From: Turnera subulata
Taxonomy: Eukaryota > Streptophyta > Magnoliopsida > Malpighiales > Passifloraceae
Assembly: GCA_028386065.3 (NCBI GenBank)
Contig: JAKUCV010006644.1
Coordinates: 88,063-152,062, forward strand
DNA length: 64,000 nucleotides
Reading direction: 5' to 3'
Positions 23,522 through 34,546 of this stretch are shown here, piece after piece. Below the pieces are notes generated by a model that made no database searches, was not told where the DNA came from, and was given only the letters and a program-made list of their open reading frames with translations. A program made the translations under genes and the position numbers. Position 1 is the stretch's first letter, and every line of letters starts with the position of its first letter.

Positions 23522-25248
23522 TGATGTGGTCAATCCTGCAAGTGCACAGAATCGTCGTGGTACTCAAGGTCGTATCCACAGAGACTAGGCAAGATAATAA
23601 AAGATTCAAATCATATGGCGAAAATAAATAAAGAGAAATGTTATCGGAATTGAAGATTGATAATAGAGCAAATATCGAATCGAGTGTAAAGAGATTAGAA
23701 AGCAAAAGCAATAAACAAAGTAGCAATGCAAAGATAAAAAAAAGGCCTAGATCATTCGAGTGTTCACCCCCCTTCCTTTGCCATGGATCAAAACCTGCAA
23801 CCAAACACATGAATTTTGATGGGTAACAACCTATAGTGAAACTATCCGCTCTCGCCAGTCTAGTTTCGTCTCAAAGAGTCACCTAATCACTTTCGTCAAT
23901 TAGATTACCACTAGGAGCAAAGACGCTTGTTGTTGCTAATGATTCCACGATAACCTAAACCCTTTCAGCATTTAGATTAAAGATGATTAATGATTTTCGG
24001 ATAATAGACTTCTCCTCTCGGTACTTCACCTATTACCTAGAAGTTGCAATAAAGTTGGCCACTTCCTTAAAGCAAGAAATAAGCTCACAACAGTCAATCA
24101 AAATTACTTTGTGAATGAAATGCAACAAATGGTACATCAAACCATAGGAAATTTAGGGTAGGCTACATCCCTATGATCTAGAATGAGAAATTAGTTCATG
24201 AATGAACTTGGAACAACAAAGAAAAATGGAGAAGACATGGTTTCCTCACAAACAATCTCATAAGAAAATCAAAGAAAAACAACTTGAGCAGAATTTTGGT
24301 TTCAATGTGTGTGTGGCTTCTCCTCTTCACCTTTCAGGTCTCACTCTTTTATAGTGCTTCTTGACTAGTTGGATAGCATGGACATGACATTTTTTATTGT
24401 CCTTTAGCTATGAAAGTCGTGCTGGAAAGGGCCTAAATGTTGAAGGCATTGCTGGTGGGGTGGTTGTAATGGATGGGTGTCACTTACTTTTCCACTCTAG
24501 CAAGAATATTCCTTCTCTTTGCATGTGCTAATGGTTAAGCTTCCTTTACATGAAATTGAGTTGGTTTCCAGGATGTTTTATACTCCTTGAATGCCTTCCA
24601 TGTTGTCCACTCAGATTGTCCAACAAAGCATGAGCTAATGGTTGCCATGATGCCTTTCTAGAAGGGTCACATTGTTAACAACTCAGGATCCGAAACTTGC
24701 AGGCATATTTGGGACCCCTAGACAGCCGAATTGGACTTTTTGACATTCTACAAAGTTGTAGATACTTCCTTTACCTTTCTTTCCTTATAAAGAACTCCCA
24801 AATTGGACTTGTGTAGTAGGAGTTATGATGAAAACACCGAGACTGGGTCGGTAGCCAGTGCAAGATTCTTGCACCTCTGGTCAGAATTGAATGAATTACT
24901 GCTCCTAATCCACAAGGCCAAAAATTATGAACTTTACACCACTGGAAAGCTCAGGATGTCTACTTTCATCTCCAACTGGTTTCATGTTAATTGGACATCT
25001 GAGGCTGCTGAAATCGGCCAAAGAGTGAACTGTGCTCAAGTTTCTGCCCGGTTTCCAGCTTTGGCCGAAATCGATCGTTTTCGGTAGCGGAATGGGTCGA
25101 TTTTACACCTGAAATAAAAATTATCAGCTCAAGCAATTCATTAAAAAATTAAACAAAAAAAGATGAGTAAATTTATGATTTTTATTCAAAATAATAATAT
25201 TGAAGAAGTTTTCATGCCTTTAATGCTATGTGAAATATGTGCATATCA
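23522..25248 (-). repeat. 5' LTR of the right Athila-type unit (1727 bp)
   Basis: On minus TGATATGCACATA (25248) to ACCACATCA (23522). Compared with 10741-12452 it has a different short segment near 24870-24910 and point changes. It abuts Tat-like gag sequence at 25249. Confidence 0.85.
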
Positions 25249-25412
25249 ACAAGCTTAAGATACTTTCTCCGAATTTATTACTAGGTGGCACAGCAAGGCA
25301 TCCCGAATGGTGAAGCACCCATCCGAAGAGGATCAAGTCCAAATGGTGATCAAGAACTTGCAACCAATCTAGTATGATCATATGGTGAGCAACTACTATG
25401 CTGACTTCAAAG
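25249..25412 (+). pseudogene. Tat-like gypsy D gag fragment 1
   Basis: Plus frame reads DTFSEFITRWHSKASRMV, HPSEEDQVQMVIKNLQPI, a TAG stop, then YDHMVSNYYADFKVL. This is the gag core of Tat/Ogre-type gypsy elements. The fragment is cut on the left by the Athila-type LTR and on the right by the TRIM; gag resumes at 26119 with GTQLEDAIASGKI. Confidence 0.75.
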
Positions 25413-26118
25413 TGTTAGCAAGTAAAGCGCCGGGAGTAGCCCGAAAATCTGGGAGGAAACAAACGAGGCCCAAGTGAGATCCACACTCGTGGGCTTGGAC
25501 ACCACAAAGTAACCCAAAACCTTAAGGCATTGAGTACATGGGTCCTTTCCACTTATATTTTACTCACTTGGTCTCTTTCTATCCGATGTGGGACAATTAC
25601 TCATACTTGAACACCCAACAATCTCCCCCTCAAGTGTGAGTTTCTTCCACATCGGGCTTAGGCATACTCCCCCTACAATGGAAGCATCTTCTGCGACATC
25701 CTCAAGAGCCCGCTCCACAACACCAAGCCCGTGTTCAAAGGAGCACGCGCCTGCCAATCTCTTAGGTTTTCAAGAGTCACGCCTTATAACTCCACACCTG
25801 GGCTTGAAACTGGAATCTCGAGCTCGCTCCACGTGAGGGCAGCAACCACGGGGCAAACCATGTCGCGTATCAATATCAATCACAGCCGAACCTTCGGCAC
25901 CGCTACCACTTGTTAGCAAGTAAAGCGCCGGGAGTAGCCCGCAAATTGGGGAGAAAACAAACGAGGCCCGAGTGAGATGCACACTCGTGGGCTTGGACAC
26001 CACAAAGTAACCCAAAACCTTAAGGCATTGAGTACATGGGTCCTTTCCACTTATATTTTACTCACTTGGTCTCTTTCTATCCGATGTGGGACAATTACTC
26101 ATACTTGAACACCCAACA
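25413..26118 (-). mobile_element. TRIM (706 bp) with 208-bp LTRs
   Basis: LTRs at 25413-25620 and 25911-26118 start TGTTAGCAAGTAAAGC and end ACACCCAACA; they differ at only a few positions. CAAAG flanks both sides (25408-25412, 26119-26123). The 290-bp interior has no ORF. A PPT (GAGGGGGAGA on minus) lies beside the left LTR and a PBS-like TGGTAGCGGTGCC on minus beside the right LTR, which sets the orientation. Such elements move only with proteins supplied in trans. Confidence 0.95.
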
Positions 26119-26369
26119 CAAAGCCCTCATTGGTCCGGGAACTCAATTAGAGGATGCCATTGCATCCGGTAAGATCAAGATTCCTCAAAAGAACTCTTTT
26201 CCAAGAAAGAATTTTCGCACAAGCAGTAACAAGAAATCTGCGGATGTGAAAAATGTGGTGGTAAATGCGCCAATTCAATTAGTGAGACAAAAAGACAATT
26301 CACTCGATTGTCTATGCCACTTAGTACCATTTTAAAAATATGCATGGCACAAAATGCCATCACACCATT
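26119..26369 (+). pseudogene. Tat-like gypsy D gag fragment 2
   Basis: The plus frame from the TSD copy reads KALIGPGTQLEDAIASGKI, then IPQKNSFPRKNF. It continues fragment 1 across the TRIM. It ends at the F1 insertion (TSD CCATT at 26365-26369). Confidence 0.75.
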
Positions 26370-27441
26370 TGATACGGCAGGAACCCTAGAATCAGCACTA
26401 GAATTCCCACAGATCAGACTGTGGTCCCGACCTTCAATCTCAATCAAACTGGTGCAATCTCCACCCCTTATTCCTCCCAAATCAGCATGAAAGAAACAAG
26501 AAACTTCAAACGCAAAAAAGGTGACGCCAAAATTCTGAAACCCTAATCAGCAAGAGAAATAGAAAATTAGCAATTAGGAAATTAGAAGCACGCCACAGAA
26601 TTGTATTCTGATTAGTAAATCTAAATTCTGAGAATAAACCAAGAGAATCAGCACTTTTGGGTTCCTAGAGCATCAGTACTCAAGGGATTTGTTTGAATCA
26701 CTCAAACAAAAGAATTCTCAAAGAGAAACTCTATTTTTTTTTTCATAAAATCGTCTAACTGAACCAAAAAAATAAAAAGAACATATTTATACTATTCTAA
26801 ACCCCCCAAGGTCGGCTAACCCTAGTAATCCAAGTCAAAATAGATTTTGACTCCAAACCCTAATTCGTCAAACCCTAAACCCTAATTAGACTAGGTTTTT
26901 AATTGAGCCCACATAACTTGAACACTAATTAAAACCTTACAATATAAATCCAAATAACTTAAGCCCAAAATAATTAACCCAATTACATGGACGTTGACCC
27001 AAAAATAATAAAATAGCCAAAACCCTAATTATAAAAACAATAATGAATTTTCGGGCAGAATCTATCCGTCGAATTCAAGTGCAATATAAATAACGTAAAC
27101 GGCAGATTCAGCTTCTGAGCTAAGCATCAAAGTTGTAGATCTTTGTCTTATCTTTCTAGAGAGTCCAAGATCACAGCAATTCAACTTCTATAGCTCGAGA
27201 TATGAATTTATTCCCGAAACTGCTCGTTCTAGGAATTTCTGCACGTGTTCTTCGCATCCTTCGCTTTGATCTCCATCTCTTCTTGAATTTCTTATGAGAT
27301 TGAATCCTGGACTTAATTCTGAAAGTAAGCTTGCCATGTCCAAGCTTATCTTTGTCACCATGCTCCTCATTGATGCCTCCAATGAAACCTTTACATGCAC
27401 CATTATCTAAATCTCTAAGCTTGCCTAGGTGATTTGCATCA
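26370..27441 (-). repeat. 3' LTR of F1
   Basis: On minus TGATGCAAATCACC (27441) to TGCCGTATCA (26370). The element's reading frame runs about 90 codons into it. Confidence 0.85.
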
Positions 27442-28778
27442 TTCCCTCCCTCCTCAAAGCGATTCGTCCTCGAATCGATACCTACAAAGTCAATAGGAGG
27501 AAATTCAGTAATGTTGAATGCAGCATGAACACTATACTCACCTTGTGAATCAATCGTTATGCATAGAGGATCAAGCTTGTCGCACCTAGCTTCTCCTCCC
27601 GGATCGAGCAATATGTAATTAGCACTCTTTTGTTCAACCCTAAAGACTAACTTAGAAGCATGCATAACAAGTAATTTATATGGATGATAATCAATGAAAC
27701 AAGCATTTAAATTACTCATCACGTTGTCCAATTTAGGCATTGCATTCATAGAAAAGGAACTTAAAACCTGATGCTCCTTTGTGCTTGTGATCGGCGCCCC
27801 ATGTATAAATCCATCTTCCCCTTGGGCCGGCAATCCTTTAGGACAAACATTCCTAGAAACCTGCAAAAGAAACACATCACATCTAGAAAGACAAGGGTTA
27901 AGGTTAGCTTTAAACCAAGCTTCCTTGTACAAAAGTACAAACAAACTCTTTTTCCTCTCATATTCAACCCTCATTTCTCTCTCATTTGAGCCCTTTAACA
28001 CAATTTCTTTTGAGACTTCTTTTAACTCTTTTCTTCTCTCACTCTCAGAATTCTCTTCCTTTTCTTTCTCCTCAAATTTTTCTTTTGAGCTCTCCTCTCC
28101 TTTTGCAAGGCTATCAACCTTCCTCTCTTCCTCTCCTTTTGCAAGGCTCTCAGCCTTCCTCTCTTGCTCTCCTTCTGCAAGACTCTCAGCCTTCCTCTCT
28201 TGCTCACGCTTTGCTAGAGCATCGGCCAGCTCAGCTCGCCATGCTTCCACTCTTCCTTTGATATGCAATTGATCTTCATCGACTTCTTGTGGAGACATTG
28301 ACCGAAGGAAAAACCTCTGATTCCCTATGTATAATGAGTACCTACTCTTATCTCTTTCAGGAGCCACTCTCCTATCAAATTGCCAGGGTCTACCGAGCAC
28401 TAGATGGTTCTAAACCATAGGCACAACATCACACAACACTTGGTCGGAATACCTCCCACTGGAAAAAGAAACAAGGACTTGTTTAGTTACCTTGATCTCT
28501 CTCATGTCATTCTTTCCTTTTAGTTGATAGGGTCTAGGATGCATCATACACTCCAATCCTAGTGTGTCCACAACATGTGTACTCACCATATTGGTATATC
28601 CTCCCGCATCAACTTTCAAGCTACAAACTTTTTCCTTCACATAACATCTAGTATAGAAAATAACTTTTCGAGCTTCGGGCATCTTTTGAAGTCTGAGTGT
28701 GTAGAGTCTATCAAACTCTTCTTCTTCATAGTATCTTCCTCTAATGTATCTCGAATATTCCATGATGTTATTCTGCAA
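27171..28778 (-). pseudogene. F1 protein: retropepsin-like domain plus charged repeats
   Basis: One frame from 28778 to 27171 with a single TAG at 28410-28412. Order: KVIFYTRCYVKEKVCSLKVDAG (protease flap side, VDAGGYTNMVST in place of the usual VDGGS), HPRPYQLKG, VLCDVVPM, LGRPWQFDRR; then repeats of about 13 residues of the form EQERKAESLAKGE (28240-28080); then a segment resembling the protease-RT linker (CPKGLPAQGEDGFIHG); then FEEGGNDA at the PPT and a basic tail (KKFKKRWRSKRRMRR) encoded in the LTR. RT and integrase are absent. The domain would be a gypsy-type aspartic protease; whether it is active is unknown. Confidence 0.8.
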
Positions 28779-29691
28779 AAAAGCGTTGGTAGAAAATAAT
28801 TCCTCACGTGTTTACACTCGTGTTTGTTCACTCTTGGCAATTGATGTAATCACTCAGCCTTTTTCCTCTCCTGATTAAACTTCAGTTTATAAGTCAGGAT
28901 CTAGATAAACCAATCAAACAAACAAAATCAATAATGAAATTCTAAAAGAAAAACAAAGAAACCCTAATAGAAGAAAAGAAAGGCTAACAATTCTAGAAGC
29001 AAAAAGACTCCAAGAAAAAAAAAAACAATGATCACACACAGAACAAGAAATTGTATGTGAATGATTTTTGATCAAATTGAGCAATTCTGAAACAATAATC
29101 ACCCAACACAAAGAAAAGGTACAATTCGGCAAAATAAGATGAATTTCGGCAGTAAAATTTTGTATCACTGCCCGCACCAAATTTTCCAACGAGAATTAGA
29201 ATTTGGATTCCACCAGAATACAAATTCGATACCCCTGCAGAAATCACAACTCCAACAAAATAATTCCAATCAACCAATTTCAGCCAATCAACCAACAATT
29301 GACTAACAACAATTCGGCCCAATTCAGCTCCTGCAACCAAATTCCCAAAATTGCAATTCCAATCAGCAAGAACAACAATTCCAAAAACCTAATTTCAGAA
29401 ACCCTAATTCTGCTCAAATCGACTAGCCTTCAGTTTTGCTTGGCGTTTCTCTCTTTTTTTTTTATTATATAACACCGTCGAAAATCACAAAATAATAAAA
29501 TTCGACTTTTTTTTTCTTTTTTTTTGCGTGAACAGTATCGGCTAGGGTTTACAGTACCGATGAACAGTGTCGACTAGGGTTTACTGTAGCAACGAACTGA
29601 AAATTGAAAAACAACAAGAACAGGCCACAAAATTGATAAAAACACAATGAACAGAAATAAAACAAGGGATATGATTGATTGAAAACCTCAA
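28779..29691 (-). other. Leader / gag-less 5' region of F1
   Basis: AT-rich sequence with short direct words ACAGTATCGGCTAGGGTTTAC / ACAGTGTCGACTAGGGTTTAC (29533-29587, 20-21 bp each). No convincing ORF; gag appears to be missing. Confidence 0.6.
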
Positions 29692-29703
29692 GCTCCGCTA
29701 CCA
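29692..29703 (-). other. PBS of F1
   Basis: On minus TGGTAGCGGAGC, six bases inside the right LTR; the same as in copia family A and in F2. Confidence 0.75.
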
Positions 29704-29708
29704 AAAGA

Positions 29709-30486
29709 AGATACGGCAGGAACCCTAGAATCAGCACTAGAATTCCCACAGATCAGATTGTGGTCCCGACCTTCATTCTCAATCAAACTGGTGCAATCTC
29801 CACCCCTTATTCCTCCCAAATCAACATGAAAGAAACAAGAAACTTCAAAAGCACAAAAGGTGATGCCAATATTCTGAAACCCTAATCAGCAAGAGAAACA
29901 GAAAATTAGCAATTAGGAATTTAGAAGCGCGCCACAGAATTGTATTCTGATAAGTAAAAATCTAAATCCTTAGAGTAAACCTTACAATATAAACCCAAAT
30001 AATTTAAGCCCAAAATAATTAACCCAATTACATGGTCGTTGACCCAAAAATAATAAAATAGCTAAAACCCTAATTATAAAAACGATAATGAATTTCCGGG
30101 CAGAATCTGTCCGTCGACTTCAAGTGCAATTTAAATAATGAAAACAGCGGATTCAGGTTCTGAGCTCAGCATCAAAGTTGTAGATCTTCGTCTTATATTT
30201 CCAGAAAGTCTAAGATCACAGCAATCCAACTTCTAGAGCTCGAGATATGAATTTATTCCCGAAACTGCTCGCTCTAGGAATTTCTGCACGTGTTCTTCGC
30301 ATCCTTCGCTTTGATCTCCATCTCTTCTTGAATTTATTGTGAGATCGAATCCTGGACTTGATTCTGAAAGTAAGCTTGCCATGTCCAAGCTTATCTTTGT
30401 CACCATGCTCCTCATTGATGCCTCCAATGAAACCTTTACATGCACCATTATCTAAATCTCTAAGCTTGCCTAGGTGATTTGCATCA
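29709..30486 (-). repeat. 5' LTR of F1 (internally deleted)
   Basis: Matches the left LTR except for the ~290-bp deletion (joining sequences equivalent to 26640 and 26935) and point changes; the last base of the LTR (29709) has changed. Confidence 0.8.
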
Positions 30487-30729
30487 CCATTAGCACCGCC
30501 AACCGACTCAAATCCCATTCTCGATCAAAGCAAGCATTGTGAGTTCCACCAAATCTATGGTCACAAAACCGACGATTGCATTCGATTACGCCACGTAGTG
30601 CAAGACTTGATTGACCAAGGGAAACTCATTCCTCCAACAAAGCCGAACACCAAGACAAATCCTTTGCCTCCACACAATACTATTGGTGCCATCTATGAGG
30701 AAGGACTCTTGGATGCTTCTAAACTTATC
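30487..30729 (+). pseudogene. Tat-like gypsy D gag fragment 3
   Basis: The plus frame includes CRFHQIYGHKTDDCIRLRH (a CCHH/CCHC-like knuckle region usual for Tat gag), DLIDQGKLIPP and NPLPPHNTIGAIYEEG. It resumes D after F1 and is cut at 30730 by the MITE (TSD AAACTTATC at 30721-30729). Confidence 0.75.
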
Positions 30730-31173
30730 GGGTTTTCGGGCCCCTATGTTTAGTGGTTTGGCCAATTTGGTACCCCGACAATTTTTTTGGCCGGGCATAT
30801 ACCCCGAGATTGCATGGGCAGGCCAAACGTATACCCCTGGTCAGGCACCTGCTGACGTGGAGGCTGCCCGGGGTATTTGCGCGTGTTACTGTAGCAAAAC
30901 GACGTCGTTTTAGAGAATTGGCTTTGAGTGAAGTGGGCCCCACTAAGCCACCTGTGTCCGACATGGCATGAAACGACATCGTTTTCTCACTTAAAACGAC
31001 GTCGTTTTGCTACAGTAACACGCACAAATACCCGGGCAGCCTCCACGTCAGCAGGTGCCTGACCAGGGGTATACGTTTGGCCTGCCCATGCAATCTCGGG
31101 GTATATTCCCGGCCAAAAAAATGTCGGGGTACCAAATTGGCCAAACCACTAAACACGGGGGCCCAAAAAACCC
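30730..31173. mobile_element. Mutator-type MITE with ~183-bp TIRs
   Basis: The termini are inverted repeats of roughly 183 bp (30730-30912 and 30990-31173) beginning GGGTTTTCGGGCCCC and ending GGGGGCCCAAAAAACCC, with few mismatches. AAACTTATC occurs on both sides (30721-30729, 31174-31182); a 9-bp target duplication is diagnostic of Mutator-like elements. The palindrome AAAACGACGTCGTTTT occurs in each arm (30896-30911, 30993-31008) and a variant lies in the centre (30970-30986). No transposase is encoded. Confidence 0.95.
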
Positions 31174-32055
31174 AAACTTATCCATCCCATGGAGGAATTA
31201 GAGTGCATGATGCTCATCAACTTAAATGACTACGTAGGCTTAAAAGAGGATGAAGTAGACGCCATCACTAGGTCTGGGCGAGTTGCCGAGCCAATCGATC
31301 TTGAAGCCGACAATCCAATTGTGCCACCCAAGATTCCTAATAAACCCGACGAGGATCCACTCTTGAAGCAATTGAAGAAGACACAAGCAAACATCACCGA
31401 ACCTTGGTACTCACCCACCATTAGGTCTTTGCAACTCGAGTTTGAGATATTCTTTGATTGTAGGATGGATGAGGTCACACATACATTTTGGCCTCAAAGG
31501 TTTATTTCGAGACATGCGCTTGGAGCATGAAGTCAAGCACGAAAGGAGCATGATCACCCCTATCCTACGACCATTAAAGAAATGGGAATGGAGCAAGCCA
31601 TCTAGTGGTGTAGACGATTTCGATTTCGAGTCCGAGTCTGAGCCAGGATTTTCTTTTGATAATAAAGAGGAGCAACCATGTTGCCCTCCCGATTTTCAAT
31701 TTGAGTCGTCCAAAACTATTGAGGATAATGATGTTTTCCATTTTTCAAAGAATAATATGAAGCATACATTCCCTTACATTGGTTTTTGTGATGATAATGT
31801 TATTTGCATGGATGATGTGCATGATAATAATGAACTAAATAAATTCCAGGAAATCCCCACTCTATCTCATGAGGGCGAATCAATTGAAATCAACTTGGGA
31901 ACCGAAACCGAACCTAAAATAACCAAAATAAGTGCTACACTACCCGATAGTATTCAAAAAGAACTCCCTGCCTTGATCCGAGAATATGTGGATGTAATTG
32001 TATGGTCCTACAAAGATATGCCCGGTATCGACCCAGAAATTGCCCAACACCGTAT
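31174..32055 (+). pseudogene. Tat-like gypsy D gag-protease to pre-RT fragment
   Basis: Two frames: 31189-31530 with DAITRSGRVAEP (the TRSGR motif that precedes protease in Tat-type elements) and 31442-32055 with WSKPSSGVDDF, then ALIREYVDVIVWSYKDMPGI and PEIAQHRM, the segment immediately before RT in Tat/Ogre-type elements. The normal protease domain is missing between them. The frame ends at the junction with a family-A LTR fragment near 32056. Confidence 0.75.
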
Positions 32056-32059
32056 GGAC

Positions 32060-32745
32060 TGCTACAAGTTAGAGAACTTGTGGACTGGACTGACCCGACA
32101 TAAGAACACTGCATGGACTCATGTTGTCATTAGTGATTGTTATATGTACTATCCTTAGACCTGAGATCATCAAGGTTCCCAACACGTGAGTCATATACTT
32201 TGATATTATTCTTTGTCATTCGCAATTGAGTGGACTTAAGAGTAATCATTGGGTATATGATATAATGTGTAGTGGGTTTTGTATGATCAAGATGGAATTT
32301 GTCCAACCCGTATAACGATAATATTATCAGTTGGGCCCCTTGATAGAGTTGAACTGTAAATGCATGGCCATGCTCGGATTAAGTGATATGGGGATATATT
32401 TGTATCTGTTTTGCGCTGTTAACTCGGGATCAAGAAACCTTAGATTAAACATATATAAGAATGACATATTTCGTATCTTGTGTTTGATCTTGATATAATT
32501 GGACGAAAGGATAATGACATTTTTTCGAGGCATGATGAATCAGTACTGATCTTGTCGTTTGGGTAGCAATGATGTGTTGCTAGACACCGCTCATTGTTTA
32601 TAATTGTAAATGAGAGTTTACAATTATCGCCAAACGTCACAAGTGCCTACAGGAGCTATTGATTCGAGCTAGTGGTTAGACCATGGTTGGACATGGTTGG
32701 AACATGGTTGAACCAGGTCATTTTGGGTTGATTTGGTTTACTAAT
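32060..32745 (+). repeat. Family-A LTR fragment, 5'-truncated
   Basis: It starts about 240 bp inside the LTR (ACAAGTTAGAGAACTTGTGG) and runs to CTAATTGT, where the complete LTR of A2 begins. It has the shortened version of the family hairpin near 32600. Confidence 0.8.
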
Positions 32746-34239
32746 TGTTAGTAATATGCCCAAAAGCCAATCACTGGATGATCATATATAGTCATGTATA
32801 TACATTAAGGTTATTCCAATAAATATGATTATGAGATAATCGCTTGCACATATTTATAATCCTAGAATACTTTGTATTCTTTAATGTCCCTAGTCGATTA
32901 TTATCATGGATGGGTTGTGATAATAAATAAAGACTAGCGTATGTTGAGAATTATATGAGATGTTAATTCTACATACGGGTACAAGTTAGAGAACTTTTGG
33001 ACTGGACCGACCCACATAAGAACCCTACATGGAACATTATATGATTGTTATTAGTGGTTCTTATATGTATTGTCCTTAGACCTGAGATCATCAAGGTTCC
33101 CAACATATGAGTCGTATACTTTGATATTATTCCTAGTCATTCGTAACTGGGTGGACTTAAGGGTAATCATTGGGTATATGATAAATGTGTAGTGGGTTTT
33201 GATTGATCAAGATGGGATTCGTCCGACCTATATAACGGGTATATTATCAGAAGGGCCTCTTGATAGAGTTGAACTGTAAATGCATGGCCATGCTCGGATT
33301 ATATGATATGGTGATATCATTAGGATCCGTTTTACACAGTTAACTCGAGGATCAAGAAACTAAGATTAAACTTATACGAGATTGACGTTTTCCATGTCTC
33401 GGTTTAATCTTGATAATGGGACGAAAGGATGATGACACGTTCCGAGGCATATAGAATTAGTACTGATCTTGCCGTTCGGGTAGCAATGATGTGTTGCTAG
33501 ACGCAGCTTTTTGTTTATAATTGTAAATTGAGATTTTACAATTATTGTCGAACGTTACGAGTGCCTACAGGGTCGCACACATAGAACCGTTGATTCGAGC
33601 ATGTGGTTGAACCTTGGTTGGACCGTGGTTGAACCGGTTTGTGATTGGACCATGGTTGGACCAGGGTCGTTTTTGGGCTGGTTGGTTCACTAATTGTCAA
33701 AATTATTGAACCACACTTAGTGTTATGATGTGTTGATAGTGTTTTAGTGGAGACATAATTATGTGGAGACATAATCATGGTGGATTATGGGCCAATATGT
33801 TGGCCATAATCTCCATTGTCTTTTTGCTCTAATGGTGGATGAGTAATCAGATTACTCTTGATCCCTCTCTCTCTTGATTCAAAATTTTTCAGAGCATCAA
33901 GAACACACACACCCTTCTTCATTCTTTGAGAAAGAAAGTAGAACACAAAACACACATAGCTCCCGGAAATCCGCAGCTAGCGCTGTGTTCGGGAGAGCTC
34001 GGGTTGGAGATCGTGAGACGGTTTCAGTCTGTGATCGACGGTTTGTGTGGATACCGTAGAAGGGCGGGATTTCTGTCCGGCTCTAGCTGATTCGGTTCTA
34101 CAGTTGGGTGAAAGACCTCAACTGTTTCAGGTATGTTCGAAATTGTTATTCGGTTTAGCTATCTTCACTTGGATCCTCCAAGGTTTCCGGGTCTTTCTGC
34201 TGCACTTGATTGTCAAGTTTGCATGCCCGGATACTTACA
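32746..34239 (+). repeat. 5' LTR of A2 (1494 bp)
   Basis: TGTTAGTAATATGCCC to GGATACTTACA. A CAG|GTATGT donor-like site lies at 34128-34136, close to its 3' end. Confidence 0.9.
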
Positions 34240-34240
34240 G

Positions 34241-34252
34241 TGGTAGCGGAGC
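34241..34252 (+). other. PBS of A2
   Basis: TGGTAGCGGAGC, one base after the LTR end. Confidence 0.75.
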
Positions 34253-34546
34253 ATCTTGTGAAGCTCTAAATCGAATTTAGTTGTGCATATGTGTGATATG
34301 TTCATCTTAGTGTGTGTGATGTGATGAATTCATTTTGGTATATGTGATATGCTGAATTCATTTTTGTATATGTGATATATGTTGAGGTTGGTTGTGTCAA
34401 AAAGGGTTTTGAAAACAAGCACTTGTTTGGTATGTGACATCAATCAAGAGGTTCTTGGCAGTAAGTGGAAGGGGTTCGACAAAAGGAAAATCGATAGTCG
34501 GTTTTCGTAAGGAACGATGGTCGTTCTAGTGCATCGAGGCCAGAAC

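Larger units (their letters stand above)
10214..25248 (-). mobile_element. Athila-type gypsy (family B): two units sharing an LTR
   Basis: Reading right to left: LTR 23522-25248, PBS 23498-23515, gag-protease, RT/RNase H/integrase, a non-coding 3' region, PPT, LTR 10741-12452, then a second PBS (10717-10734) and a second gag start that ends at the A1 insertion (10213). The LTR at 10741-12452 therefore serves as 3' LTR of the right unit and 5' LTR of the left unit. Later insertions are C (13535-16153) and a family-A solo LTR (19902-21420). Athila assignment rests on the tRNA-Asp-type PBS, the gag sequence, the DLGAS protease and the TTTGGGGGTATT-type PPT. Confidence 0.85.
26370..30486 (-). mobile_element. 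Non-autonomous retropepsin-only LTR element F1
   Basis: LTRs at 26370-27441 (1072 bp) and 29709-30486 (778 bp; ~290 bp deleted relative to the left LTR, between its 26640 and 26935). TSD CCATT at 26365-26369 and 30487-30491. PBS at 29692-29703 and PPT at 27442-27455 set the minus orientation. The interior carries one broken frame with a retropepsin-like domain and a charged repeat region, but no RT, RNase H or integrase. Sister copy: F2 at 47032-51076. Confidence 0.9.

Noticed and set aside
25413..25620. Cassandra-type TRIM carrying 5S rRNA promoter sequence
   Set aside because: The LTR start has a loose resemblance (AAGTAAAGCGCCGGGAGTAG) to a 5S rRNA segment, but I could not recognise the conserved 5S internal promoter boxes well enough to claim it.
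27781..28272. 163-codon plus ORF rich in Ser/Phe/Leu
   Set aside because: Antisense shadow of the Lys/Glu-rich repeat region of F1; no independent support.
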